Shown here in pieces: positions 1 to 8,805 of a stretch of 41,453 bases of DNA. The DNA is from Dysgonamonadaceae bacterium. Lineage in GTDB: Bacteria > Bacteroidota > Bacteroidia > Bacteroidales > Azobacteroidaceae. The position numbers were made by a program, and so were the translations under genes. The notes beneath the pieces are model-generated. The model was not told the origin of the DNA and ran no database searches. It was given only the letters and a program-made list of their open reading frames with translations. The stretch spans positions 1-41,453 of the forward strand of contig JAITQA010000140.1 in NCBI GenBank assembly GCA_031289145.1, written 5' to 3'. Positions within the stretch are counted from its first letter, which is position 1. Each line of letters opens with the position of its first letter.

Positions 1-129
1 AAATAAAGCGGCTGTAAATCAGGCGGTTGCAAATCTCAGGCCTCGAATATCGCCCGTTTTTGGGCTAAATTTCCTTGAAATTTGTCTTTTTTGTAGGCCA
101 AACTGCAATGTGGGTTAAGCCCCAAATTG
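1..129 (-). mobile_element. Probable foreign sequence (repeat or IS end) interrupting a SusC gene
   Basis: Up to about position 130 the minus strand encodes good SusC barrel sequence ending in ALLNYNLGL. After that the frame carries about 25 residues (PHCSLAYKKDKF and onward) that do not look like SusC, then a stop at 36-38. Real SusC proteins continue for several hundred residues. The change is abrupt, which suggests a transposon end, a repeat or a recombination junction. No transposase or complete inverted repeat can be seen because the window ends here. A frameshift is the alternative. Confidence 0.3.
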
Positions 130-1787
130 TAATTGAGCAATGCTTCTAATTTGTCTTGGTAGGCGTAGTTTTTCGTTTTTGTTAAACTGTTGCTCGCGCC
201 GGTTGATTGGCGTTGTCCTTGTCCGTCTTTGCCGGGCCACGCGAGCAGTCGTTTGTCTATTTCCTGATTGAAATAATCGGCTTTACGCGAAGCGTTCAAG
301 TCCAAAGTAAGTCCTTTGACAAAATTTTTAAATTGCAGACCCACTTTCCCTACAAAAGATTCATAACGCGACTTGTTAGCACCTGAATGCTGCATAATGT
401 CAATTGGATTTACTTGTAAATCAGCATTGTACGGATTTATGGCATAATTTGTATCTTCTTCGGGGTTGAGAAGCGGCTGCCGTCCGCGAGCGGTGTAAAG
501 TGAATTTAGAATATTCAAATTTCCGTAAGAACTTTGTTCTTTAAAATCGCCTTGATACGAACCTAATACATTTGCAGATACATATTTATTCAGTTCCGCG
601 TTTAGAGACATACGCAAATTTGTGCGCTGATTGCCGTCGGGTCCGTACTTCAAAATTCCATTTTTGTCATGATAACCTGCCGACAAATAGTAATTGATTT
701 TATCGCTGCCACCACTTGCCGAAACGGAATGGTCGGTGGACATTGTGTAGTCCTTCCGCCCCAAGTCCATCCAGTTTGTACTTTGGAAAAAATCCCAGCG
801 TTGTCCGTTTGTTCGGTAACTGAAGTTAGGATTTCCTACCCACGACGAACGTTCGGCATCCCATTCGGCAGCACCTGTGGCAGCACCTGTTATGGGATCA
901 ATGCTGCTGTTTATGCGCGAAATGTTGATAAGGTCTTGTTCTTGCCAGGCAGTAAGACGTTGAGGCATAAAAGTGGGCAGATTAAATCCTACCGAGCCGT
1001 TGTACGAAATTTTGACTTTCGCTGATGCGCCTGTTTTGGTAGTAACAAGCACTACGCCTGCCGCAGCACGCGCTCCATAAATAGATGCAGCAGCGGCATC
1101 TTTCAATACCGACACCGACTCAATATCTTCGGGATTCAGTAGTGCCAAATCGCTTTCAATTCCGTCAATCAAAACAAGCGCATTGGCTGTTCCGGTGGAC
1201 GACATTCCACGTATACGTATGCCTGATGTCTCTGAGCCTGGTTGCCCGCCGTTGCGCAATACAGTCAGTCCGGGTAAAAGCCCTTGCATCGACGACAAGG
1301 CATTGGCACTGGGGATAGATGCAATTTTCTTACCGCTTACAGATGCCACTGAACCCGTCAGATTTACTTTCTTTTGGATTCCATAGCCGACTACAACAAC
1401 TTCGTTGAGCAATTTATTGCTTTCTTGAAGGTCAATTTGCAGATTAGCGTTGTTGCCAACGGCTACTTCCTGCGTGTCGTAACCAACATACGAGACCACT
1501 AAAATGGCATCGGACTTAACGTTAAGCGAAAATTTGCCGTCGCCGTCGGTCATTGTGCCATTAGTTGTGCTTTTTTCAACCACCGAAACGCCAACAAGCG
1601 ATTCGCCAACCACATCGCGAATGACTCCTGTTACAGTGTGCTTTTCGTCTTCGTTTAATCGATTTTGCGCTTCTGCTACCAAAGGCATCAAAGTCAGTAA
1701 CGAAAACAGCAGCCCTGTACCGATGTACATTAGTTTCCTTTTGAGGAAATTGATGTAAGTTCTTTTAATTTTGTGTATTTTTTCCAT
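36..1787 (-). CDS. SusC/RagA-family TonB-dependent outer-membrane transporter, C-terminally truncated (disrupted)
   Basis: SusC-type receptors import oligosaccharides across the outer membrane with a SusD lipoprotein lid, powered by TonB. The 583-residue frame has a signal peptide (about residues 20-41, ending VAEAQ), a carboxypeptidase-regulatory-like domain (about 50-125: VTGVIRD, VGVSV, DGKFSL, VSYVGYDTQE), the linker VVVVGYGIQKK and the plug (about 140-255: IRIRGMSS, NALVLIDGIE, ILKDAAAASIYGARAAAGVVLVTTK), then barrel strands. Family members are about 1000 residues, so roughly the last 40% is missing. Barrel-like sequence stops near position 130 and is followed by an unrelated tail and a stop. 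Without the C-terminal strands the product should not form a barrel. It follows the GH88 gene by 41 bp, so it was probably the transporter of that locus. No SusD is in view. Confidence 0.85.
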   Translation of the reverse strand: MEKIHKIKRTYINFLKRKLMYIGTGLLFSLLTLMPLVAEAQNRLNEDEKHTVTGVIRDVVGESLVGVSVVEKSTTNGTMTDGDGKFSLNVKSDAILVVSYVGYDTQEVAVGNNANLQIDLQESNKLLNEVVVVGYGIQKKVNLTGSVASVSGKKIASIPSANALSSMQGLLPGLTVLRNGGQPGSETSGIRIRGMSSTGTANALVLIDGIESDLALLNPEDIESVSVLKDAAAASIYGARAAAGVVLVTTKTGASAKVKISYNGSVGFNLPTFMPQRLTAWQEQDLINISRINSSIDPITGAATGAAEWDAERSSWVGNPNFSYRTNGQRWDFFQSTNWMDLGRKDYTMSTDHSVSASGGSDKINYYLSAGYHDKNGILKYGPDGNQRTNLRMSLNAELNKYVSANVLGSYQGDFKEQSSYGNLNILNSLYTARGRQPLLNPEEDTNYAINPYNADLQVNPIDIMQHSGANKSRYESFVGKVGLQFKNFVKGLTLDLNASRKADYFNQEIDKRLLAWPGKDGQGQRQSTGASNSLTKTKNYAYQDKLEALLNYNLGLNPHCSLAYKKDKFQGNLAQKRAIFEA

Positions 1788-1828
1788 TGATATTTAAAAT
1801 ATTTAATAATAATATAACTCGTTATTTT

Positions 1829-3022
1829 TCAGTTATTTTCAATCTGTTTTTTTCGTAACAATGCTTCTAAAAAATAATAATCGGCATATACAAGTGGTTT
1901 GTCTACTTCTGCATTGCCCGGTTTTGAACCAACGCTATGCAAGAGTAAAAATCCGTAATCGCCGCCTTTTTTTGCAAGATAATTTTCGGACAGGTTTTTC
2001 AAAATCATGTCTGCCCAATTTCTGTATTGCGTGCTGTTTGCCTTGTCGTACAAACTTAATTCGTACAAAGCCGAAGCAGTGCAAGTTGCCGCCGATACAT
2101 CGCGTGGCTCGTTAGGAATGTTGGGCGCATTGTAGTCCCAATAAGGAATCAGGTCTGTGGGCAAATTAGGATTTGTAAATATGTAGTTTACAATGTGTTT
2201 TGCCAGATTCAAATATGCCGTATCGCCTGTTTGTCGGTAGGCCATTGTGAATCCGTATGCACCCCATGCCTGTCCACGCGCCCACGCCGACTCGTCCGAG
2301 TAGCCCTGATGAGTGCTTTTTGAGAGAATGTTGCCTGAAATTGTGTCGTAATCCACCACGTGATATGAACTGTAATCCTTGCGAAAATGATTTTTCATCG
2401 TTGTGTTGGCGTGGCTCACAGCAATTTTGTAAAAAGTAGAATCCTGTGTTTCTTTGAACGCCCAAAACAGCAATTCGAGGTTCATCATATTGTCGATAAT
2501 CACCGGACATTGCCATTTGTCGTTGCTGTGGTCCCACGAACGAATGATTCCTGCTTGCGGTTTAAAGCGACTTGCGAGCGTGTAGGCGGCTTCGATAAGC
2601 ACTTTTTTATAATGTTCGTCTTTTGTGAGCCGAAATCCATTGCCAATGCTGCAATAAAGCTTGAAGCCCATATCGTGCGTTGTGCCATTGGTTTTTTCCT
2701 GCTCAATATTTGCTGTGTATTGTTGCGCGGCTTTTTTCCATTTGTCATCTTGGGTAAATTCGTACATATACCAAAGTTCGCCAGCAAAAAATCCGCTTGT
2801 CCATTCGCGCGGGGGCGAAAGCACCAATTTGCCTGCCTCGTCGATTGTTCGCGGCGCGACGTAATTTTTAGCTTTATTTTCGGAAATGCCTTTTTCGGTT
2901 TCGCGTATAGCAAGCGTAAGTTGCGTTGCCGCAAAACTGAAATTCGATTTCACACTATTATTTTTGCCATTGCACGAAAATAATAGTATCAAAATGATAA
3001 TTAATAATGGAACCTTTTGCAT
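1829..3022 (-). CDS. GH88 unsaturated glucuronyl hydrolase, lipoprotein
   Basis: Family GH88 enzymes hydrate the 4,5-double bond of unsaturated uronic acid residues left by polysaccharide lyases, releasing the sugar from the non-reducing end. The 397-residue protein starts with a lipoprotein signal (LLIIILILLFSC, lipid-modified Cys about residue 17). An (alpha/alpha)6-barrel follows with family landmarks: EWTSGFFAGELWYMYE, THDMGF, a SWDH segment, IIDNMMNLELLFWA and SDESAWARGQAWGAYGF. The Asp of THDMGF and the Asp of IIDNMMN match the two Asp residues essential in characterised GH88 enzymes. It lies 94 bp downstream of the HTCS regulator and 41 bp upstream of the SusC gene, so the three probably form one locus for a lyase-generated glycan (pectin- or glycosaminoglycan-like). 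GH105 is a related alternative, but the motifs fit GH88 better. Confidence 0.88.
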   Translation of the reverse strand: MQKVPLLIIILILLFSCNGKNNSVKSNFSFAATQLTLAIRETEKGISENKAKNYVAPRTIDEAGKLVLSPPREWTSGFFAGELWYMYEFTQDDKWKKAAQQYTANIEQEKTNGTTHDMGFKLYCSIGNGFRLTKDEHYKKVLIEAAYTLASRFKPQAGIIRSWDHSNDKWQCPVIIDNMMNLELLFWAFKETQDSTFYKIAVSHANTTMKNHFRKDYSSYHVVDYDTISGNILSKSTHQGYSDESAWARGQAWGAYGFTMAYRQTGDTAYLNLAKHIVNYIFTNPNLPTDLIPYWDYNAPNIPNEPRDVSAATCTASALYELSLYDKANSTQYRNWADMILKNLSENYLAKKGGDYGFLLLHSVGSKPGNAEVDKPLVYADYYFLEALLRKKQIENN

Positions 3023-3116
3023 AGCGAGCGCGATTTTTATTTTCTTTCTGACGCAAAAGTCGGGATTTTTTTTTGGTTAAACTATCAAAATTCAATCAAA
3101 AATTGTAAAAATTATC

Positions 3117-6100
3117 TCAAAGTTGGTTCATATATTCGGTTGGTGAAATTTCGTACAATGCCCTAAAACAGTTGGAAAAATAGGCGTGCGAGTTGAATCC
3201 TACCGTCACAAAGACCTCTGAAACGGGCATTTTTGTTTCCTTCATGATTTTTGCGGCTGTTTCGAGGCGGAAATTGCGGATAAATTCCGTTGGCGAAAGG
3301 TTGGTCAATGCTTTGATTTTTCGGTACAAATTTGCCTTGCTCATTGCAATTTCCTGCGAAAAACTGTCCAAGTTGAGTTCGGGGTTGGCAAGGTGCTTTT
3401 CGATGGTGGCATACAATTTTTGCAAAAAGCGGTCGTCGGCAGAAGTGGTTTCCACGCCAAGCGATTCGAGCGAAAAGCGTTTGCCGTAAATTTCCTTCAG
3501 TTTTTCGCGTTGTTTTATCAGGTTTCGTACGCGCGCCACCAGCACTGCCGAGTTAAAAGGCTTCGTAATATAATCGTCGGCACCAGTATCGTAGCCCCTT
3601 TCCACATCTTCGGGCATTGCTTTGGCGGTAATCATAACTATCGGAATATGACCGGTGCGCAGGTCATTTTTCAAGAGGGCAGCCATTTTCATTCCGTCCA
3701 TTTTGGGCATCATAATGTCTGAAATAATCAAATCGGGCAAATAAAGAATTGCCTTGTCTATCGCCTCTGCGCCGTTGGCTGCCTGTTTGATGTTGTATTC
3801 TTCTTTCAAATGTGAAATGATGTAGCTGCGCAAATCGGTATTGTCTTCTACCACAAGAATGGTGTGATTTTTCGCTTTATTATTCTCTACCTCAATATCT
3901 TGCGCGTCCTGCAATTCAATATTTTGCAAAATCATTGTGTTGTTTTCGGCAAAATCATTTTCAGAATAAATGTCCGCATCAATCGGCAAAATGCATTTGA
4001 AACAGGCATTTTCGCCCACTTTGCTTTCTGCCCATACAATGCCGTGATGAAGTTCAATAATCGATTTGCTGAAACTCAGCCCCAAACCTGTGCCCGAGGC
4101 CGAATGCTCGTTTTGCGCAACCTGATAAAATGGAATAAATATTTTTTCGAGTTCGGTTTGAGCAATGCCAACACCTGTATTAAGTATTTGAAATTCAATA
4201 TATTGAATATTTTCATCAGTAAAATCTTCGTATTTCGGCGGAACAATTTTTTTTAACACTTCAAACGAAACTGTTTTCAAATCCACATCCACAGTGCCGC
4301 CGTTGGGCGTGTTCTTAAAGGCATTTGAAAGGAAATTGAAAAACACTTTTTCCATCAAATTTTTGTCGAAAATATAATCAATTTTATTATCTAAATGCTT
4401 GAAAATGAATTTAATATTGCGCGATTGCGCCAATTCCCTGAATTGCACCAACATTTCGTCGGCAAATTCTACAAAATCGCCTTTGCTGACGTTCATCTTC
4501 AGCAATCCGCTTTCGTTTTTCTGAAAATCCATCAGATTATTGACCAGCCGAAGCATACGTTGCGCATTGCTGTGCATCAGTTGAATCTTGTTTTCCAAAG
4601 TAGGTGGCAGCAATTCCTGTTTTTCAACAAAATCGTTCAACGGGCTTATAATCAGTGTTAAAGGTGTTCTCAATTCGTGCGAAAAGTTGGCAAAAAGTCG
4701 GTTGCGTTCTTCCAAAAATTCTGCCTGCGCTTTTGCTTCTGCCTGCCGCAGTTTGATGTCGTTTTCGAGACGTTTCTTTTCGCTGAAATATTGAAAAACG
4801 AAAGCCGCAACACCCGCAATAAACAGTATATAAAGCATATAAGCCCACCAGGTTTTCCACAGCGGCGGCTTAACGCTTATCAAAATCGAAGTGCCTGCCA
4901 AGTTCCACACGCCGTCGTTGTTCGAGCCTTTAACGATAAATTTGTACTTGCCGGACGGAATATTTGTGTAGTACGCAATTCGACGGTTGCCAACTTTATT
5001 CCATTCTGTATCAAAACCTTCAAGTTTATATTCGTACTCATTTTTATTTGAAAAAATGTAGTTCAACGCACTATATTCTATCGAAAAATTCGATTCGTTG
5101 TACTTCAGAACAATTTCTGTTTGTTTGTCCAAAGATTTCGCCAAAATTTTGCTTCCCACCTTCACTTTTTCGTTGTTCACATACAAATTTTCGAGCACAA
5201 CCGGCGGTACAACAACGTTGTACAAAATTTTTTCGGGCGAAAAAGCCAAAAATCCATTATTCCCACTAAAAATCATTCTATTGTCCGACAGTTTCAAGCC
5301 CGCGTGCAGCGTAAATTCATTGACTTTGATGCCGCTGGAATAGGAATAATTCTTTAATGTCTTTTGCGAAATATCAAAATCGGTAATGCCCGAAATGCTA
5401 CTGATCCAAAGATGATGGCTGTTGTCTTCCAAAATGGTGCATATATTATTGTCCAACAATCCATTAGAAACATTGTAAGTAGTGAATTTTTTGGTTTTAA
5501 AATCGAAATGACAAAATCCGCCGCCAAAAGTTCCAATCCAAATATTGTTTTTCTTGTCTTTGAAAATCGTTGTGATGTAGTTTTCGGGCAAAGAATTTTC
5601 CTTTTTGTCGGACAGAAATTGTTCTACTTTCCCCGTGTTGCTGTCAAAACAATAAAGCCCATCGTTGCGACTGCCAATCAAATAAATGCCGCGCTCTATT
5701 TCGAGTGCGCGTCTGATATTGGGAAACGAAATTTCGCTGCCATCGCTCAGTCGAAAAATATTGGTTGCCCGACCACCCGAAATCACCGAAAATCCAACTT
5801 GATTAACGCCTGCCACAATTATATCGCCGCTCGCGTTTTTCGCTATCTGGTAAATTCCGTTTTGACTTTTGAAGTCGTAAAAAAGAGCATACCGCTTTGT
5901 TGTCAAATCGAAACTGTAAATTGTTCCGATATTTGTTCCACAAAGAATTTTATTGCCATCTAAATACAAGGACTTCAATATGTTGCTGGCATACGCGCCG
6001 TTTTTATCTTCAAAAAGTTTGTAAACACGGTATTGTGCGTTGCTTTTGTTCATCTCAAGCAAGCCACTGCCTTCGGTGGCGATGTAAAGATTTTCTGCCG

Positions 6101-7172
6101 TTTCAACCACCGGCCCAATTATGCCGGTAACGCTTTTGAGCGCCTCCGCCGGACTGTAGAAACCGAATCGACCGCCGTAAATGCTTTGATAATCAATACC
6201 ACCAGCATAAGTACCTACCCACAAAGTATTTGCGCGGTCGAAAAGCAAACTTAATATAGAATAATGCGACAAAGTGCCACCACCCGAACCGTAATCGCGA
6301 TATTGTGTAACTGCACGTGTTTGAAAATCAATCACATTCAATCCGTTGAAAGTACCAATAAGAATATTTTTCCTGTCGGGCGACTCAATAATACTGCGTA
6401 CATAATTGTCGGTCAATCCATTATCTTTATTGTAAATAACAAAATCGGATTTTCCTTTTTCTAAAAAATAAACGCCACCGTCCTGCGTGCCAATCCATAA
6501 ATTGCCGTGCGAATCGAAAAATTCACATCTAATATGAACCGGCGTGTTGTTGAGCATAGAAAATGTGCCGCTTTTCGTATCATACCCTATCAAACCCTTC
6601 TCATAAGTGCCGATATGCAATTTCCCGTTATTAAACTTTAAACCAAAAATCTGATTGTTTTTCAGCACACCGTTCAGTTCTATTCGCTGAAACGAATCAC
6701 TTCGAGCGTTGTACAAATTCAGCCCATTGTTTGTGCCAATCCACAAATTTTGACTCGCATCAAAGCATAGCGAAAGCACCATATCGTTAGAAAGCGACCG
6801 ATTGTTGTTTCTTTCCGAAAAATATTGCGACACTCGATTGGTTGCCAAATCCAACTTGTTCAGCCCGTTATTTGTGCCAATCCACAAATTGCCCGCGTTG
6901 TCTTCAGTCAGACACAAAATATGATTGTCGGAAATTGTCGTTGCGTCGCCCGCTCTGAAAGTGTATTTCTCAAAATCGTAACCGTCATAGCGGTTCAGTC
7001 CGTTGCGCGTACCAAACCACATAAATCCTCTGGAATCCTGATAAATACAAGTAATCGTTACTTGCGACAGCCCATCTTGCAGCGATAAGTTTGAGAAATA
7101 ATACCGCTCAGAAGCCTGCACAGTAAAGGCAAACAGAAGGCATAAAAATATAACAGTAGAAATATGTTTCAC
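3117..7172 (-). CDS. Hybrid two-component system regulator (HTCS) with propeller sensor and AraC output
   Basis: Inner-membrane one-protein two-component system that senses a periplasmic glycan fragment and activates its polysaccharide locus. I place the start at a GTG at 7170-7172, because it gives a clean signal peptide (KHISTVIFLCLLFAFTVQA). The open frame extends to a TTG at 7223, but that overlaps a possible -7 box (TAATTTTG). Numbering from the GTG: propeller repeats about 20-670 (many LWIGTNNGLN, MWFGTRNGLNRYDG units), Y_Y_Y domain about 690-765, membrane helix about 772-797, HisKA with FSHELRTPL (His 832), HATPase about 930-1050 (GTGLGLSFSKSI), receiver about 1100-1215 (Asp 1152 in IISDIMMPKMDG), AraC helix-turn-helix about 1255-1351. 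All phospho-relay residues are present. It stands at the head of the GH88-SusC locus, which it most likely controls. Confidence 0.93.
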   Translation of the reverse strand: MKHISTVIFLCLLFAFTVQASERYYFSNLSLQDGLSQVTITCIYQDSRGFMWFGTRNGLNRYDGYDFEKYTFRAGDATTISDNHILCLTEDNAGNLWIGTNNGLNKLDLATNRVSQYFSERNNNRSLSNDMVLSLCFDASQNLWIGTNNGLNLYNARSDSFQRIELNGVLKNNQIFGLKFNNGKLHIGTYEKGLIGYDTKSGTFSMLNNTPVHIRCEFFDSHGNLWIGTQDGGVYFLEKGKSDFVIYNKDNGLTDNYVRSIIESPDRKNILIGTFNGLNVIDFQTRAVTQYRDYGSGGGTLSHYSILSLLFDRANTLWVGTYAGGIDYQSIYGGRFGFYSPAEALKSVTGIIGPVVETAENLYIATEGSGLLEMNKSNAQYRVYKLFEDKNGAYASNILKSLYLDGNKILCGTNIGTIYSFDLTTKRYALFYDFKSQNGIYQIAKNASGDIIVAGVNQVGFSVISGGRATNIFRLSDGSEISFPNIRRALEIERGIYLIGSRNDGLYCFDSNTGKVEQFLSDKKENSLPENYITTIFKDKKNNIWIGTFGGGFCHFDFKTKKFTTYNVSNGLLDNNICTILEDNSHHLWISSISGITDFDISQKTLKNYSYSSGIKVNEFTLHAGLKLSDNRMIFSGNNGFLAFSPEKILYNVVVPPVVLENLYVNNEKVKVGSKILAKSLDKQTEIVLKYNESNFSIEYSALNYIFSNKNEYEYKLEGFDTEWNKVGNRRIAYYTNIPSGKYKFIVKGSNNDGVWNLAGTSILISVKPPLWKTWWAYMLYILFIAGVAAFVFQYFSEKKRLENDIKLRQAEAKAQAEFLEERNRLFANFSHELRTPLTLIISPLNDFVEKQELLPPTLENKIQLMHSNAQRMLRLVNNLMDFQKNESGLLKMNVSKGDFVEFADEMLVQFRELAQSRNIKFIFKHLDNKIDYIFDKNLMEKVFFNFLSNAFKNTPNGGTVDVDLKTVSFEVLKKIVPPKYEDFTDENIQYIEFQILNTGVGIAQTELEKIFIPFYQVAQNEHSASGTGLGLSFSKSIIELHHGIVWAESKVGENACFKCILPIDADIYSENDFAENNTMILQNIELQDAQDIEVENNKAKNHTILVVEDNTDLRSYIISHLKEEYNIKQAANGAEAIDKAILYLPDLIISDIMMPKMDGMKMAALLKNDLRTGHIPIVMITAKAMPEDVERGYDTGADDYITKPFNSAVLVARVRNLIKQREKLKEIYGKRFSLESLGVETTSADDRFLQKLYATIEKHLANPELNLDSFSQEIAMSKANLYRKIKALTNLSPTEFIRNFRLETAAKIMKETKMPVSEVFVTVGFNSHAYFSNCFRALYEISPTEYMNQL

Positions 7173-7247
7173 AGCAAAAAAATTGACTTGGAAACAGAGT
7201 GGTAACCACCTGTTGTTATTCAAAATTAATAACTTACCTTAAAAAAA

Positions 7248-7691
7248 TCAAAGCATTGCTGCTACTTTGCGGATTTCTGCAAGGCGGTTATTTAATTTAC
7301 TATCCTTTTGAGCCACTTGCAGATTGTAATCGGTTTGCATCCGTAACAACAAACCCGGACTTACGCCCAGTGCTGCTTGCATAAACATTGCAAAGTCGGT
7401 TGTTACAGGACGCTTGCCGTTCAATATTTCGTTGAATGCCGTGTACGGTAATCCTAATTGCTTTGCAACCCACTTTTGTGATAAATGGCGATATTCCAAT
7501 TCACCTTTCAGCTGTTCATAATGTAAAAAATTATAACTGAATAATTCTTCCATTTTTGCGGCATCAACTAACGCTTTTACACATTTCAGATAACCATTGA
7601 CAACTTGCGGTTGATAACGGCGCTTTTTGTCCGTTGTCTTGCCGTTTTCGTACAATTCGCGCAAATACTCTTTTTCAAATTCTACCTTCAT
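7248..7691 (-). CDS. HigB-HigA fusion remnant (toxin N-terminus joined to XRE antitoxin)
   Basis: The first about 65 residues (MKVEFEKEYLRELYENG to LKGELE) look like the N-terminal two thirds of a HigB/RelE-type mRNA-interferase toxin. The rest (YRHLSQKWVAKQLGLPYTAF, LNGKRPVTTDFA, ALGVSPGLLLRMQTDYNLQ) is the helix-turn-helix body of a HigA-like antitoxin. Normally these are two adjacent genes. Here the toxin C-terminus, which carries catalytic residues in this superfamily, and the antitoxin N-terminus are missing, and the two meet in frame near 7494-7502. The start at 7689-7691 is chosen because a good Bacteroidetes promoter ends at 7711. The frame is open further upstream to 7757, but that would start before the promoter. 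The product may still bind DNA but should have no toxin activity. That two intact genes were fused by deletion is inference. Confidence 0.75.
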   Translation of the reverse strand: MKVEFEKEYLRELYENGKTTDKKRRYQPQVVNGYLKCVKALVDAAKMEELFSYNFLHYEQLKGELEYRHLSQKWVAKQLGLPYTAFNEILNGKRPVTTDFAMFMQAALGVSPGLLLRMQTDYNLQVAQKDSKLNNRLAEIRKVAAML

Positions 7692-7710
7692 AGCAGATAT
7701 TTGTTCAATG

Positions 7711-7742
7711 CAAAGATACTGCATACTTCTGATATTTCCAAA
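7711..7742 (-). promoter_or_regulatory. Bacteroidetes-type promoter of the HigB/HigA fusion
   Basis: On the minus strand a perfect -7 box TATCTTTG (7711-7718, TAnnTTTG consensus) is preceded, after a 20 bp spacer, by TTTG (7739-7742), matching the -33 element. The start codon at 7691 lies about 20 bp below the -7 box, leaving a short leader. This decides the start of the fusion gene. Confidence 0.7.
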
Positions 7743-7762
7743 AAAAGTTTTAGCCAATAGTT

Positions 7763-7921
7763 ATGGCTTCCTTTTCAAGTGCACAAGCTATTCAAGCCGC
7801 TTTGCAAAAACAATCTTCTGTGTACATCCTTGCAAATAACATTGCAGCCAAAGCCGTTGTCGGAAATTATCAAAAAGGAGTTAATGAACAAATTGTTAAA
7901 AAATTTGACAGGGAAATATAA
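7763..7921 (+). CDS. Small ORF of unknown function (52 codons), possible gene fragment
   Basis: An ATG frame reading MASFSSAQAIQAALQKQ and ending KKFDREI. It lies divergent to the HigB/HigA fusion, within the first bases upstream of that promoter. The composition (alternating Ala/Gln/Ile, basic C-terminus) looks protein-like, but no promoter, ribosome site or family is recognised. It may be the surviving start of a longer gene lost from this accessory patch, or chance. Confidence 0.3.
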   Translation: MASFSSAQAIQAALQKQSSVYILANNIAAKAVVGNYQKGVNEQIVKKFDREI

Positions 7922-8109
7922 AATAGACTAATTTCATTTGGTCTTTAATTTTGAAGCCCTGTTTATCAAATCGTCATTCGGATTAATTTGTATAGATTCT
8001 AAATAACAAGGCTTATCCATTTTAGCAGGTTTTTGTGTTTAAATGTTAAAAATGAAGTTTTCTTGAAAAATAATTGCAAAAAATGCTCGGATATTAAGCA
8101 AATGATTAT

Positions 8110-8117
8110 TATCTTTG
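8110..8117 (+). promoter_or_regulatory. -7 promoter box for the small accessory gene pair
   Basis: TATCTTTG matches the Bacteroidetes -7 consensus TAnnTTTG and lies 31 bp before the ATG at 8148. No clear TTTG is seen at the expected -33 distance. It supports starting the 62-residue gene at 8148, because an upstream ATG at 8115 overlaps this box. The preceding 7922-8109 stretch shows no other feature. Confidence 0.5.
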
Positions 8118-8147
8118 TGGGGTCAATTAATAATAACATTAAAAAAA

Positions 8148-8336
8148 ATGACAGACGCCGAAAAAGATTTATTAAGAAGAATCCCCTCTATGAGGATGGA
8201 GGCAAAAGTGATGCTTCGAGTCGTCTCTCTTTTGGCAAGAGAGAAAAAAGAAATCTACAACAAAGAAATCGACAAATGGTTGGATCGGTTAGACTGGTTA
8301 GATAAGTTGGAGGAAGAACTAAAAAACAAAAAGTAA
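8148..8336 (+). CDS. Small charged hypothetical protein (62 aa)
   Basis: The protein (MTDAEKDLLRRIPSMRMEAK to LEEELKNKK) is strongly charged, predicted all-helical and probably coiled-coil, with no signal peptide. I do not recognise the family. It sits about 30 bp below a TATCTTTG promoter box and 40 bp before a DUF5053-like gene on the same strand, so the two are probably co-transcribed. A GC-rich hairpin lies between them. A second open frame over the same DNA (8033-8305) is a shadow: it begins upstream of the promoter box and has low-complexity Lys/Arg composition. Confidence 0.55.
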   Translation: MTDAEKDLLRRIPSMRMEAKVMLRVVSLLAREKKEIYNKEIDKWLDRLDWLDKLEEELKNKK

Positions 8337-8344
8337 ATAACAAA

Positions 8345-8360
8345 GCCCCCAAAAGGGGGC
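8345..8360. terminator. Intergenic GC hairpin between the two small genes
   Basis: Perfect inverted repeat GCCCCC-AAAA-GGGGGC. There is no T-run on the plus side, so it may attenuate transcription or stabilise the message rather than terminate fully. Confidence 0.4.
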
Positions 8361-8376
8361 GTAAAACAATATCATT

Positions 8377-8784
8377 ATGAAATTCAAAGAAGAATTAGGA
8401 AAATTAATCGGATACATGGGTTCTGACGAAGACGCTTTTGAAAAGCAATTTATATTCATGCGTGAAAATTTCACGACCCCGGAACAAATCAGTCAGATGG
8501 AAAAAGGCATCCAAGTTCAATTAGATGAATCAGCAAAAAGAATAGATGATTTTATAGAAGATGCCAAAGTAAAGTTGCAATTATCGCCTGTAATGGAAAT
8601 TGTATCGCTATCTTATATCTCGGAAAAATATTTCAACCGCACCCGAAACTGGTTGTATCAGAAAGTAAACGGAAATAAGGTAAATGGTAAACCGGCACGA
8701 TTTACGGAAAATGAAATAAATACGCTTAATTTTGCCATTCAGGATATTAGTAAAAAATTAGGCTCAACTGTCATTTCATTATGA
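8377..8784 (+). CDS. DUF5053-like protein of accessory elements
   Basis: A 135-residue soluble protein. The N-terminal half is helical and acidic. The C-terminal half (YISEKYFNRTRNWLYQKVNGN, NGKPARFTENEI, LNFAIQDISKKLGST) matches the pattern I recall for DUF5053, a Bacteroidetes family often found with phages and integrated elements. The tyrosine/tryptophan-rich segment resembles a small helix-turn-helix DNA-binding module, but the function is unknown. It follows the 62-residue gene and ends just before a strong terminator, giving a two-gene unit on the opposite strand to everything around it, which fits acquired DNA. The family name is from memory of the motif. Confidence 0.7.
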   Translation: MKFKEELGKLIGYMGSDEDAFEKQFIFMRENFTTPEQISQMEKGIQVQLDESAKRIDDFIEDAKVKLQLSPVMEIVSLSYISEKYFNRTRNWLYQKVNGNKVNGKPARFTENEINTLNFAIQDISKKLGSTVISL

Positions 8785-8805
8785 CGTTATTGTTAATTTG
8801 ACACC

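Noticed and set aside
4624-4860. Open frame on the minus strand overlapping the HTCS
   Set aside because: It lies out of frame inside the kinase coding sequence, which has clear domains; a shadow.
7170-7223. TTG start at 7223 for the HTCS
   Set aside because: It overlaps a possible -7 box and would put 17 extra residues before a good signal peptide; the GTG at 7172 is preferred.
8033-8305. Longer plus-strand frame over the 62-residue gene
   Set aside because: It begins upstream of the -7 box and has poor coding character; the frame beginning at 8148 fits the promoter.
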